Below are positions 6,725-15,237 of a stretch of 19,923 bases of DNA, piece after piece (position 1 is the stretch's first letter; every line of letters begins with the position of its first letter). This DNA comes from JAVJUS01 sp040220455 (GTDB lineage: Bacteria; Pseudomonadota; Alphaproteobacteria; DSM-16000; Inquilinaceae). The translations under genes were made by a program, and so were the position numbers. The notes under the pieces were generated by a model. The model did not search any database, was not told the origin of the DNA, and worked only from the letters and a program-made list of their open reading frames with translations. The stretch is from assembly GCA_040220455.1 (NCBI GenBank), contig JAVJUS010000083.1:1-19923 (forward strand). The letters are read 5' to 3'.

Positions 6725-8566
6725 CTATACCGCCTCGGCCCGCTTGGCGTCGCGCTTGCGCTCGTTGGGGTCGAGCAGGCGCTTGCGCAGGCGGATGGAA
6801 GTCGGGGTGACCTCGACCAGCTCGTCGTCCTCGATATAGGCCAGCGCCTTTTCCAGCGTCATCCGGATCGGCGGGGTCAGCAGGATGTTGTCGTCCTTGC
6901 CGGCCGCTCGGACGTTGGAGAGCTTCTTGGCCTTGAGGACATTGACCTCCAGATCCGTGCCGCGGGCGTGCTCGCCGACGATCATGCCCTGGTACACCTT
7001 GTCGCCCGGGTCGATCATCATCGGACCCCGGTCCTCCAGGTTGAACAGGGCGTAGGCCACCGCCTCGCCCGGCGAATTGGCGATCAGGACGCCGTTGCGC
7101 CGGCCCGGCAGGCTGCCGCGATAGGGCGACCAGCCGTGGAACATCCGGTACATGATGCCGGTGCCGCGGGTGTCGGTCAGGAACTCCCCGTGATAGCCGA
7201 TCAGCCCGCGCGTCGGCACGTGCAGCACCAGGCGCTGCTTGCCGCCGCCCGAGGGGCGCATTTCCACAAGGTCGCCCTTGCGCTGGGTCAGCTTGTCGAT
7301 GACCGCGCCGGTGTAGTCCTCGTCGACGTCGATGACCACTTCCTCGACCGGCTCCAGGCGCTGGCCGCTCGTCTCGTCGGACCGGAAGACGACGCGCGGC
7401 CGGCTGATCGCCAGCTCGTAGCCTTCCCGCCGCATGGTCTCGATCAGGATGGCGAGCTGCAATTCGCCCCGGCCGGCGACCTCGAAGCTGTCCTTGCTCG
7501 CCCCCTCGCGGACCTCCAGGGCGACGTTGCCCTCCGCCTCGCGCCACAGACGGTCGCGGATCTGGCGCGAGGTGACCTTGTCGCCCTCCCGGCCCGCCAG
7601 CGGCGAGTCGTTGATCGAGAAGGTCATGGCCAGCGTCGGCGGGTCGATCGGCTGGGCCGGGATCGGCGCGCCGACCGAGGGGTCGCAGATCGTGTCGGCC
7701 ACGGTCGCCGTGTCGAGGCCGGCGAGCGCGACGATGTCGCCGGCGCGCGCCTCCTCCACCGGCTGGCGTTCCAGCCCGCGGAAAGCCAGGACCTTCGCCA
7801 CGCGCCCGGTCTCCACCGTGCGCCCGTCGCGCGACAGCGCCTTGACCGGCGTGTTCGGCCGGATCGTGCCGGCGGTCACCCGGCCGGTCAGGATGCGGCC
7901 GAGATAGGGATCGGCCTCCAGCGTCGTCGCCAGCAGGCGGAACGGCCCGTCGGGATCGACGTCCGGGGCCGGCACGTGGCGCACGATCATGTCGAAGAGC
8001 GGGCCCAGCGATTCGCGTGGGCCGTCGGGATCCTCCGCCGCCCAGCCTTCCTTGGCCGAGGCGTAGAGCACCGGGAAGTCGAGCTGGTCGTCGTCCGCGC
8101 CCAGCGCCGCGAACAGGTCGAAGACCTCGTTCAGCACCGCGTCGGCGCGCTGGTCGGGCTTGTCGATCTTGTTGATCAGCACGATCGGCCGCAGTCCCAG
8201 CGACAGCGCCTTGCCCAGCACGAACTTGGTCTGCGGCATCGGCCCCTCGGCCGCGTCGACCAGCAGGACGACGCCGTCGACCATGTTCAGGATGCGCTCG
8301 ACCTCACCGCCGAAATCGGCGTGGCCGGGCGTGTCGACGATATTGAGGCGCACGGCCTCGCCCGCGCCGGCGACGGTCCACTCGACCGAGGTGCACTTGG
8401 CCAGGATGGTGATCCCGCGCTCGCGCTCCAGGTCGTTGCGGTCCATCGCGCGCTCGTCGACGCGCTGATTCTCGCGGAAAACGCCGGATTGGCGCAGGAG
8501 GCCGTCGATCAGGGTCGTCTTGCCGTGATCGACATGCGCGATGATCGCGATATTTCGCAGTTTCAT
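6725..8566 (-). CDS. typA: translational GTPase TypA/BipA
   Basis: A 613-residue ribosome-binding GTPase of the EF-G-like superfamily, needed for 50S assembly and growth in the cold or under stress. All GTPase motifs are present: P-loop AHVDHGKTT (10-18), switch I RGITI (50-54), DTPGH (79-83), NKID (132-135) and SAK (170-172). The later part has the TypA-specific domains, including RGELQLAILIETMRREGYEL and the C-terminal TRGLIGYHGEFLTDTRGTGIM region. The length is near that of E. coli BipA (607). The start was chosen at MKLRNIAIIAHVDHGKT because family members begin there. The frame stays open another 76 codons upstream, but that stretch is Arg-rich and covers the promoter. It is convergent with the M48 operon and divergent from tamA. 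Confidence is very high. Confidence 0.98.
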   Translation of the reverse strand: MKLRNIAIIAHVDHGKTTLIDGLLRQSGVFRENQRVDERAMDRNDLERERGITILAKCTSVEWTVAGAGEAVRLNIVDTPGHADFGGEVERILNMVDGVVLLVDAAEGPMPQTKFVLGKALSLGLRPIVLINKIDKPDQRADAVLNEVFDLFAALGADDDQLDFPVLYASAKEGWAAEDPDGPRESLGPLFDMIVRHVPAPDVDPDGPFRLLATTLEADPYLGRILTGRVTAGTIRPNTPVKALSRDGRTVETGRVAKVLAFRGLERQPVEEARAGDIVALAGLDTATVADTICDPSVGAPIPAQPIDPPTLAMTFSINDSPLAGREGDKVTSRQIRDRLWREAEGNVALEVREGASKDSFEVAGRGELQLAILIETMRREGYELAISRPRVVFRSDETSGQRLEPVEEVVIDVDEDYTGAVIDKLTQRKGDLVEMRPSGGGKQRLVLHVPTRGLIGYHGEFLTDTRGTGIMYRMFHGWSPYRGSLPGRRNGVLIANSPGEAVAYALFNLEDRGPMMIDPGDKVYQGMIVGEHARGTDLEVNVLKAKKLSNVRAAGKDDNILLTPPIRMTLEKALAYIEDDELVEVTPTSIRLRKRLLDPNERKRDAKRAEAV

Positions 8567-8625
8567 GGAACCGTCTTCGTCGCCGTCGGCGGGGGTGGGG
8601 CGGGCCGCGCAGCGGCGTCGGCGCG

Positions 8626-8653
8626 AATATAGCGTCGCGCGCCGGCTATACAA
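8626..8653 (-). promoter_or_regulatory. probable sigma-70 promoter of typA
   Basis: On the minus strand TTGTAT (-35, 8653-8648) is followed after 16 bases by TATATT (-10, 8631-8626). This places transcription start near 8618 and gives a leader of about 52 bases before the typA ATG. These are the only A/T clusters in the spacer. The same bases on the plus strand (TATACA, 8647-8652) could act as a -10 for tamA, but no matching -35 is visible. Confidence 0.5.
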
Positions 8654-8682
8654 GGCGGCCCGCAGCCCCCAAGCTGATCTTC

Positions 8683-8702
8683 GGGACCGCGCACGCGGTC
8701 CC
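8683..8702. promoter_or_regulatory. perfect 9+2+9 palindrome in the typA-tamA spacer
   Basis: GGGACCGCG at 8683-8691, then CA, then its exact reverse complement CGCGGTCCC at 8694-8702. It lies 30 bases upstream of the proposed tamA start and upstream of the typA promoter on the other strand. Its position fits an operator for a dimeric regulator of either gene, or a leader hairpin of the tamA transcript. I cannot name a regulator. Confidence 0.45.
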
Positions 8703-8732
8703 GTCCCGTCGCCCGATCCCGGAGAGATCCGG

Positions 8733-10703
8733 TTGCGTTGCGTCTTTCCGCGTTCCGGCACGGCCTCCGTGCCATCCCCCGCTCGCCCGCGCATCGCGCC
8801 GGTGTCCGTCCTGCTTGCCGCCGTGCTGGTCGCCGCGCCGGCCGCCGCACCGCTCGGGCTCGCCCGCGCCCAGGACGCGCCGGCCGAGGAAGCCGGCGAG
8901 GAGACGGTCGGCCTCGCCTACGAGACGGAAATCTCCGATCTGGAGGATGAGGGCCTCGCCGACGCGCTGGCGGCGTCGTCGAACGCGGTCCAGCTCGCCG
9001 ACCAGCCGCCGGACAGCGTCGCCGGCCTCGCCCGCCGGGCGCGCGGGGACCTGGACCGCCTGCTGGGGACGATGCATGCGCTGGGGTACTGGGGCGGGAC
9101 GGTCGAGGCGACGGTCGCCGGCCGGCCGCTCGACGCGCGCGATCTCGCCTCGGCTGTCGCCGCCGGCGAGGGGCCGCCCGTGATCCGGTTCGAGGTCGCG
9201 CCGGGCCCGCTCTACGAGATCCTGGTTCTCGACGTCGTCGATGCCCGCGACGGATCCTTCGACCTGCCGGTCGCGATCGATCGCGAGGCGCTGGGCCTCG
9301 CCGAGGGCGATCCCGCCCGCTCCGACGCCATCGCCGGGATCGAGGGCCGGCTGGTCACCCAGATGCAGCGCGCCGGCCACCCCTTCGCCGGCGTGCCGGT
9401 GCGCCAGGTCATGGTCGACCATGCGCGCGACGGCGTGGAGGTCGCCTTCGCCATCGAGCCGGGGCCCGTGGCCACCCTGGGCGAGGTCTCGGTCGACGGG
9501 CTCGACCGCGTCGACGAGCGCTTCGTGCGCCGGCGCGTGCCGTTCGAGCCCGGCGCCGCCTATGATCCGGCGACGATCGAAGACCTGCGCGCCGACCTGG
9601 CCTCGCTCGAGGTGTTCTCCTCGGTACGGGTCTCGACGGCGGAGGCCCTCGATCCCGAGGGCCGGCTGCCGATCACGGTCGACCTGACCGAGCGGCCGCC
9701 CCGCTTCGTCGGCTTCGGGGCGGAGTACCGGACCGACCAGGGCTTCGGCACGCGTGTCTATTGGGGCCATCGCAACCTGTTCGGCGGGGCCGAGCGGCTG
9801 CGCCTCGATTTCACCGTCGGCGGCATCGGCGAGGACCTGTCGAACGCCGGCGGCTTCACCGAGCCCTCGACCTTCGACCTCGAATTCGAGGCGGCGTTCC
9901 GCAAACCGGACTTCCTGGCCGTGGACCAGGACCTGACCGCCGATCTGCGCTTGACCGACGAGACCACGGACGCCTTCGACCGGCGCGGCGCGCGCCTCGC
10001 GACGGGGCTGGAGCGCCGGCTGACGGACACGTTGGCCGTCGACGGCGGCGTCAGCTTCGAACTGACCGAGATCGTCGAGGACGGGGAAAGCGACGTCTTC
10101 AAGCTGATCGGTTTCCCGGTCGGCCTGCGCTTCGACACCAGCGACGATCTGCTCGACCCGACCCGGGGCGTCCGCGTGCGGCTGCGCACCACGCCCTATC
10201 CGGGCGGGCTCGCGTCCTCGCTGACCTTCGTGCGCACCCGGCTCGACGCCAGCGCCTACTACGACTTCGGCACCGCGGGCGACACGGTGATCGCCACACG
10301 CACGGCGCTGGGCAGCGTGGTCGGCGCGGCGACCGGAGATCTGCCGGCCGACCAGCGCTTCTACGCCGGCGGCGGCGGCTCGATCCGGGGCTACGAGTTC
10401 CAGAGCGTCGGGCCCGAGGACGAAGACGGCGACCCGATCGGCGGTGCCAGCCTGATCGAGGGGTCGCTGGAGCTGCGCCAGAAGGTCACCGACAGCATCG
10501 GCTTGGTCGGCTTCGTCGACGGCGGCGGCGTGTTCGACACCGAAGTGCCCGATTTCGGGGAGAGCCTGCGTTTTGGCGCCGGGTTCGGCCTGCGCTACTA
10601 TACCGGCTTCGGCCCCATCCGCGCGGACCTGGCCTTCCCGCTGAACAGCGACGGCGAAGACGCCGCGTTCCAGTTCTACGCCAGCTTCGGCCAGGCCTTC
10701 TGA
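8733..10703 (+). CDS. tamA: outer-membrane assembly factor TamA (Omp85/BamA superfamily)
   Basis: About 656 residues. It is the outer-membrane half of the translocation and assembly module, inserting autotransporters and other proteins together with TamB. A signal peptide (hydrophobic core ~23-45, cut near ARA-Q) is followed by POTRA-type repeats (~57-315) and a 16-strand Omp85 beta-barrel (~320-656). The barrel contains the diagnostic IRGY motif in GGGGSIRGYEF (~547-556) and ends in the expected C-terminal Phe (FGQAF). No ATG lies suitably placed. The TTG at 8733 is chosen because GGAGAG stands six bases before it and the signal peptide follows directly; GTG at 8769 is an alternative without a ribosome site. 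The frame is open further upstream into the typA start, which is spurious. tamB follows 43 bases later, the usual tamA-tamB order. Confidence 0.92.
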   Translation: MRCVFPRSGTASVPSPARPRIAPVSVLLAAVLVAAPAAAPLGLARAQDAPAEEAGEETVGLAYETEISDLEDEGLADALAASSNAVQLADQPPDSVAGLARRARGDLDRLLGTMHALGYWGGTVEATVAGRPLDARDLASAVAAGEGPPVIRFEVAPGPLYEILVLDVVDARDGSFDLPVAIDREALGLAEGDPARSDAIAGIEGRLVTQMQRAGHPFAGVPVRQVMVDHARDGVEVAFAIEPGPVATLGEVSVDGLDRVDERFVRRRVPFEPGAAYDPATIEDLRADLASLEVFSSVRVSTAEALDPEGRLPITVDLTERPPRFVGFGAEYRTDQGFGTRVYWGHRNLFGGAERLRLDFTVGGIGEDLSNAGGFTEPSTFDLEFEAAFRKPDFLAVDQDLTADLRLTDETTDAFDRRGARLATGLERRLTDTLAVDGGVSFELTEIVEDGESDVFKLIGFPVGLRFDTSDDLLDPTRGVRVRLRTTPYPGGLASSLTFVRTRLDASAYYDFGTAGDTVIATRTALGSVVGAATGDLPADQRFYAGGGGSIRGYEFQSVGPEDEDGDPIGGASLIEGSLELRQKVTDSIGLVGFVDGGGVFDTEVPDFGESLRFGAGFGLRYYTGFGPIRADLAFPLNSDGEDAAFQFYASFGQAF

Positions 10704-10746
10704 TCCGCATCGGCCCGTTCCCCTCATCGTCGGCGACACCGCCCCT

Positions 10747-13700
10747 GTGAAAACCGCGTTCCGATACCTGCTCATCGTCCTGGCCGTGCTGGTCGTGCTG
10801 ATCGTCGGCGCGCTCGCCGCCCTGTTCGGCGCCGCGCAGACCCAGGCCGGCAAGGATCGGATCGTCGCGCTGGCCGAGGGCGCGGCGGCCGGACCCGACG
10901 TCGCGATCGACCTGGGCCGGCTGACCGGCACGGTGCCCTTCGACATGCGCCTCGATCGACTGGCCGTGGCCGACGGGCAGGGGTCCTGGCTCTCGGCCGA
11001 GGGCGTGCGTGTGGCCTGGCGCCCGGCGGCGCTGCTGCGCGGGCGCCTGGCGATCGAGGCGGTGACGGCCGACCGGATCGCGCTCGACCGGACGCCGGCC
11101 GCCCCGGCCGAGCCCGCGCCGGAGCCCGAGCGCGAGGCGCCGGCCGGCCCGCCCGGTCTGCCCGACCTGCCGGTCGGCATCACGCTCGACCGTCTGGCGG
11201 TGGGCGAGGTCGTGCTGGCCGAGCCGGTCGTCGGCGAGGCGATGCGCCTCGGCGTCGCGGGCAGCGCCCGGCTGGTCGACCCGGCCTCGGGCCTGCATCT
11301 CGACCTTTCGGTCGACCGGCTCGACGGCGCGACCGGTACGGCGAGCCTGCAGGCCGCCTATCGGCCGGGCGACGAGCGCCTGTCGGTGACCCTGGCGGTG
11401 GAGGAGCAGCCCGGCGGCCTGATCGCGCGCGCGGCCGGCCTGCCCGGCCTGCCGCCGGTGATCCTGAGCCTGACCGGCGACGGCCCGCTCGACGCCTGGG
11501 AGGCGACGCTGATCGGCCGCGCGGGCGACCTGGGCGTCGTCGAGGCGGATCTGGGACTCGCCGCCCTGCCCGATGCCGAGGGCGCGCGGCGCGTGACGCT
11601 CGACGGCTTCCTGGAGGCCGGCAGCGCCATGCCCGCACCTGCCGCGAGGCTCGCCGCCGGGCGCTCGACCGCGGAGGCGGCGGCGGTCATCGGCGCCGAC
11701 GGCGCCATCGCGATCGAGCGGCTGCGCATCGCCGCGGCGGCGGGGCAGGTGACGGCCGGGGGGCGGGTCGATCCGGGGGCCGGCACTCTCGCCCTCGACT
11801 GGCGCGTAGAGGCGGGCGAGCCCACGGTCTTCGCCGATTTCCTGCCGCCCGACATCGCCTGGAGCGGGCTCGCCGTCGACGGCCGGGCCGAGGGCGCGCT
11901 GACGGCGCCCCGGGTGACGGCGACGGTGGCCGGCGAGGGGCTGGCGGCGGCCGGCGCGACGCTCGACGGTGTCACTCTCGACCTGACGGCCGCGCCGCTC
12001 GGCGACTCCGGGACCGGCGGCCTGCCGGAGCGCTTCGCCCTCGGCCTGGAGGGTCGGATCGCCGGCGCGGCGGGCTTCGACGGCGCGCTGGAGGCTGCGC
12101 TCGCGCCCGAGACGCGCCTGTCGGCCGAAGGGGAGGTGGGGCTCGACGGGGCGATCGACCTCGCCTCGGCGACGCTCGACGCCCCCGGCTGGCGGCTGGC
12201 GGCGGAGGCGGCGCTGACCGGCTTCGGCGCGGAGGGCACCGCGCGGGTCGACCTCGCCGTGCCCGAACTTTCGGAATTGGCACCCCTGACCGGCCCGGCG
12301 CGCGGCGCCGCCGATCTGACCGCCCGGATCGAGCGCGCCGGCGGCGCGACGACCGTGGCCCTGGACGGCACCGGCCGCGGCCTCGCCACCGGGATCGCCC
12401 AGGCCGATGGGCTGCTGGGCGATCGGGTGACGCTGGACGCCGACATCACGGCCGAGCCGGACGGCACGGTCGAGGTCGCGCGGGTGCGGGTCGACGGCGC
12501 GGCCATCGCGGCCTCGGCCGACGGCATCGTCCTTCCGGACGCGCTCGCGCTCGGCTTCACCGTCACCCTGCCGGATCTCGCCGCCGCCCTGCCAGAGGCG
12601 GAGGGCGCGCTGACCCTGACCGGCGACGTCTCCGGCCCGTTGGCCGATCCGACCGTCGGGATCGCGGCCCGATCGGAGTCGTTGACCATCGCCGGCCAGG
12701 CCATCGAGGGCCTGGCACTCGACGCCGTGGTCGGCGCCCTGACCGGCGGTCCGCGCGGCCAGGCCTCCGTCTCCGCGGCCTGGCGCGGCCTGCCGGCCTC
12801 GGCCGAGACGCGCTTCACGGTCGGCGAGGCGGGCGGCGTGGCCCTCGCCGGCCTGTCGGCGTCGCTCGCTTCCTTCACCCTGGCCGGCGACCTGGCGGTC
12901 GACGGTACGGGCGGGCTCGACGGGCGGCTCGAGGGCGGCACGCCCCGGCTCGCCGACCTGGCGCCGGTGGCGGGTGTGCCGCTCTCGGGCTCGGTCCGGC
13001 TCGCCATCGAGGCTTCGACGGGCGACGAGTCGGGGCAGGGCGTGGAGGTCACGCTCGACGCCGACAGCCTGTCGGCCGCCGATGCGCGGGTCGCCCGGCT
13101 GCGGCTGACCGCGGCGGTGACCGACGCCCTCGCGGCGCCGGCGATCGAGGCGCGGCTGACGGCGGGCGAGGTCGCGGCCGGCGGCCTCGCCTTCACCACC
13201 GCCGCGATTACAGCCCGGGGCGGACTCGACGGCCTGTCGGTGACGGCAGAGGCGGATGGCGAGCCGCTGGAGGCGTCCGCCGCCCTGTCGCTGGCCGCCG
13301 CGGAGGGCGGGCTGACCGTCGCGATCGACCGGCTGACCGGCGCCTTCCAGACCAACCCTTTCCGCCTGGAGCGCCCGGCGACGATCGCGCTGGCGCCCCG
13401 GGCGGTCACCGTCGACGGCCTGCGCCTTGCCGGCGTCGAGGGGCGGCTGGCGGTCGACGGGCGGGTCGGCGATACCCACGACATGACCGTCACCCTGACC
13501 GACCTGCCGCTGGAGCTGCTGCGCCTGGCGAGCCCGGCGCTCGCCTTCACCGGCAGCGCGAACGGCGAGGTCCGGCTGACAGGCCCGCGCGACGCGCCGG
13601 ATGCGCGCCTGACCGTGACGGCCGAGCGGATCGGCACCGACGCCGCCGAGGCCGCCGGCCTGCCGGGCTTCGCCCTCGACGTTGCGGCGCGGCTGACCGG

Positions 13701-15138
13701 CGGTACGGCGACGGCCGAGGTCTCCGTGATCGGCGAGCGGGGTGGCCGGGTGCGGGCCGAGGCGCGCCTGCCGGCACCGGTGGATCCGGCGTCGGGCCTG
13801 CCGCGGGTCGGGCCGGAGACGGCGGTGACGGCCTCGGTCGACGGGTCGATCGACTTGGTCCTGGTCAACGAGCTGCTGGCCGCCGGCGCCGACCGTGTGG
13901 AGGGCGGGGTGGAGATCGCCCTGCGCCTGTCCGGGACGATCGGCGATCCGGACGCGGCCGGCCGGATCACGCTCGCCGACGCCGCCTATCGCAACGAGGC
14001 CTATGGCGTGCGTATCACCGGCATCAACGCGGCGCTGATCGGCACGCCCGACGCCCTGGTGCTGGAAAGCTTCTCGGCCGTCGCCGGCGGCCAGGGCTCG
14101 ATCGAGGCGGACGGGGCGCTGCGGCTCGACGCGGCGGAAGGACTGCCCGGCCGATTCACGCTGACGGCCCGCAACGCGCGGCTCATCGACAGCGACATCG
14201 CGACCGCCGACGTCGATGCCGATCTGTTGCTCGAAGGTCGGCTCGGCACCCGCCCGGCTCTCTCCGGTACCGTCACGACGCGCCGGGTGGAAGCGCGCAT
14301 CCCGGATCGGCTGCCCGGCGGGGCGACGCCCGTCACCGCTTTCGAAGTCAACCCGCCGCCGGCGCTGGCCGAGCGGGTCCAGGCCGAGCGCGAGCGCGTC
14401 GAGGGGCCGCCCTCGGCCTTCGATCTGGATCTCGATCTGGTGGTCGAGGTGCCGGGCCAGGTCTTCCTGCGCGGGCGCGGGCTGGACGCGGAGCTCCAGG
14501 GCCGGCTGACCATCACGGGCACCGCCAACGATCCCCTGATCGACGGCGAGCTGTCGCTGCGCCGGGGCACGCTCGACCTGCTCGGCAATCGGCTCGACTT
14601 CGAGCGCGGAACGGTGACCTTCGTGCCCGGCGGCGACGTCGACCCGCTGCTCGACTTCCGGGCCACGTCGGATATCGGCGACGGCGGGCGGGGCATCGTC
14701 GCGGTCGGGGGCCGGGCATCGTCGCCGTCGCTCGCCTTCTCCGCGGAGCCGGAGCTGCCCGAGGACGAGGTCCTGTCGCGCATCCTGTTCGGCAAGAGCA
14801 CGGGCCAGCTCAGCACCGTGGAGGCGGTCCAGCTCGCCGAGTCGGCCGCGCAGCTCACCGGCGTCGGGCCGGGCGGGCCCGGGCTCGTCGACCGGGTCCG
14901 GCGCGCCGTCGGCGTCGACCGGCTGGACGTGGAGACGGGCGAGGGCGGCACCGGTGCCACGATCAGCGCCGGGCGCTATGTTTCGGAGAACGTCTTCGTC
15001 GGCGTGCGCCAGGGCACCGAGGCGGAGTCGAGCGGCGTGACCGTGGAGGTCGAGGTCACGCCCAACGTCACCGTGCGCTCGGATGTCGGCTCGACCGGGC
15101 AGACCACCGTCGGCATCGGCATGGAGTGGGACTACTGA
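10747..15138 (+). CDS. tamB: translocation and assembly module protein TamB
   Basis: A 1463-residue inner-membrane-anchored periplasmic protein that partners TamA. TamB-like (AsmA/VPS13-type) proteins form a long hydrophobic groove and are implicated in phospholipid movement to the outer membrane as well as outer-membrane protein insertion. Seen here: one N-terminal membrane anchor (~5-27, LLIVLAVLVVLIVGALAALF), then over 1000 residues of monotonous beta-rich repeats full of LTG, LDG and VDG strings. The conserved TamB/DUF490 C-terminal domain follows (~1130-1463), with GRLTITGTANDPLIDGELSL-like repeats, LPEDEVLSRILFGKSTGQLS and the final GVTVEVEVTPNVTVRSDVG...GIGMEWDY. The start is GTG with no strong ribosome site, so translation may be coupled to tamA. 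The length is slightly above E. coli TamB (1259), as usual in alphaproteobacteria. Confidence 0.95.
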   Translation: MKTAFRYLLIVLAVLVVLIVGALAALFGAAQTQAGKDRIVALAEGAAAGPDVAIDLGRLTGTVPFDMRLDRLAVADGQGSWLSAEGVRVAWRPAALLRGRLAIEAVTADRIALDRTPAAPAEPAPEPEREAPAGPPGLPDLPVGITLDRLAVGEVVLAEPVVGEAMRLGVAGSARLVDPASGLHLDLSVDRLDGATGTASLQAAYRPGDERLSVTLAVEEQPGGLIARAAGLPGLPPVILSLTGDGPLDAWEATLIGRAGDLGVVEADLGLAALPDAEGARRVTLDGFLEAGSAMPAPAARLAAGRSTAEAAAVIGADGAIAIERLRIAAAAGQVTAGGRVDPGAGTLALDWRVEAGEPTVFADFLPPDIAWSGLAVDGRAEGALTAPRVTATVAGEGLAAAGATLDGVTLDLTAAPLGDSGTGGLPERFALGLEGRIAGAAGFDGALEAALAPETRLSAEGEVGLDGAIDLASATLDAPGWRLAAEAALTGFGAEGTARVDLAVPELSELAPLTGPARGAADLTARIERAGGATTVALDGTGRGLATGIAQADGLLGDRVTLDADITAEPDGTVEVARVRVDGAAIAASADGIVLPDALALGFTVTLPDLAAALPEAEGALTLTGDVSGPLADPTVGIAARSESLTIAGQAIEGLALDAVVGALTGGPRGQASVSAAWRGLPASAETRFTVGEAGGVALAGLSASLASFTLAGDLAVDGTGGLDGRLEGGTPRLADLAPVAGVPLSGSVRLAIEASTGDESGQGVEVTLDADSLSAADARVARLRLTAAVTDALAAPAIEARLTAGEVAAGGLAFTTAAITARGGLDGLSVTAEADGEPLEASAALSLAAAEGGLTVAIDRLTGAFQTNPFRLERPATIALAPRAVTVDGLRLAGVEGRLAVDGRVGDTHDMTVTLTDLPLELLRLASPALAFTGSANGEVRLTGPRDAPDARLTVTAERIGTDAAEAAGLPGFALDVAARLTGGTATAEVSVIGERGGRVRAEARLPAPVDPASGLPRVGPETAVTASVDGSIDLVLVNELLAAGADRVEGGVEIALRLSGTIGDPDAAGRITLADAAYRNEAYGVRITGINAALIGTPDALVLESFSAVAGGQGSIEADGALRLDAAEGLPGRFTLTARNARLIDSDIATADVDADLLLEGRLGTRPALSGTVTTRRVEARIPDRLPGGATPVTAFEVNPPPALAERVQAERERVEGPPSAFDLDLDLVVEVPGQVFLRGRGLDAELQGRLTITGTANDPLIDGELSLRRGTLDLLGNRLDFERGTVTFVPGGDVDPLLDFRATSDIGDGGRGIVAVGGRASSPSLAFSAEPELPEDEVLSRILFGKSTGQLSTVEAVQLAESAAQLTGVGPGGPGLVDRVRRAVGVDRLDVETGEGGTGATISAGRYVSENVFVGVRQGTEAESSGVTVEVEVTPNVTVRSDVGSTGQTTVGIGMEWDY

Positions 15139-15237
15139 CGCCCGGCCGCTCGCGGCGGTTGGCCGGGAGCGGGGCGAGGCATTAGTCTCCCGGTGGTCCG
15201 GAGCGGGCGGGACCGGAGCGGTCGGGAGGTGACGGGC

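Noticed and set aside
15141..15167. CCCGGCC/GGCCGGG inverted repeat after tamB as a terminator
   Set aside because: Seven-base arms with a 13-base loop and no T-run, in very GC-rich sequence, are too easily found by chance.
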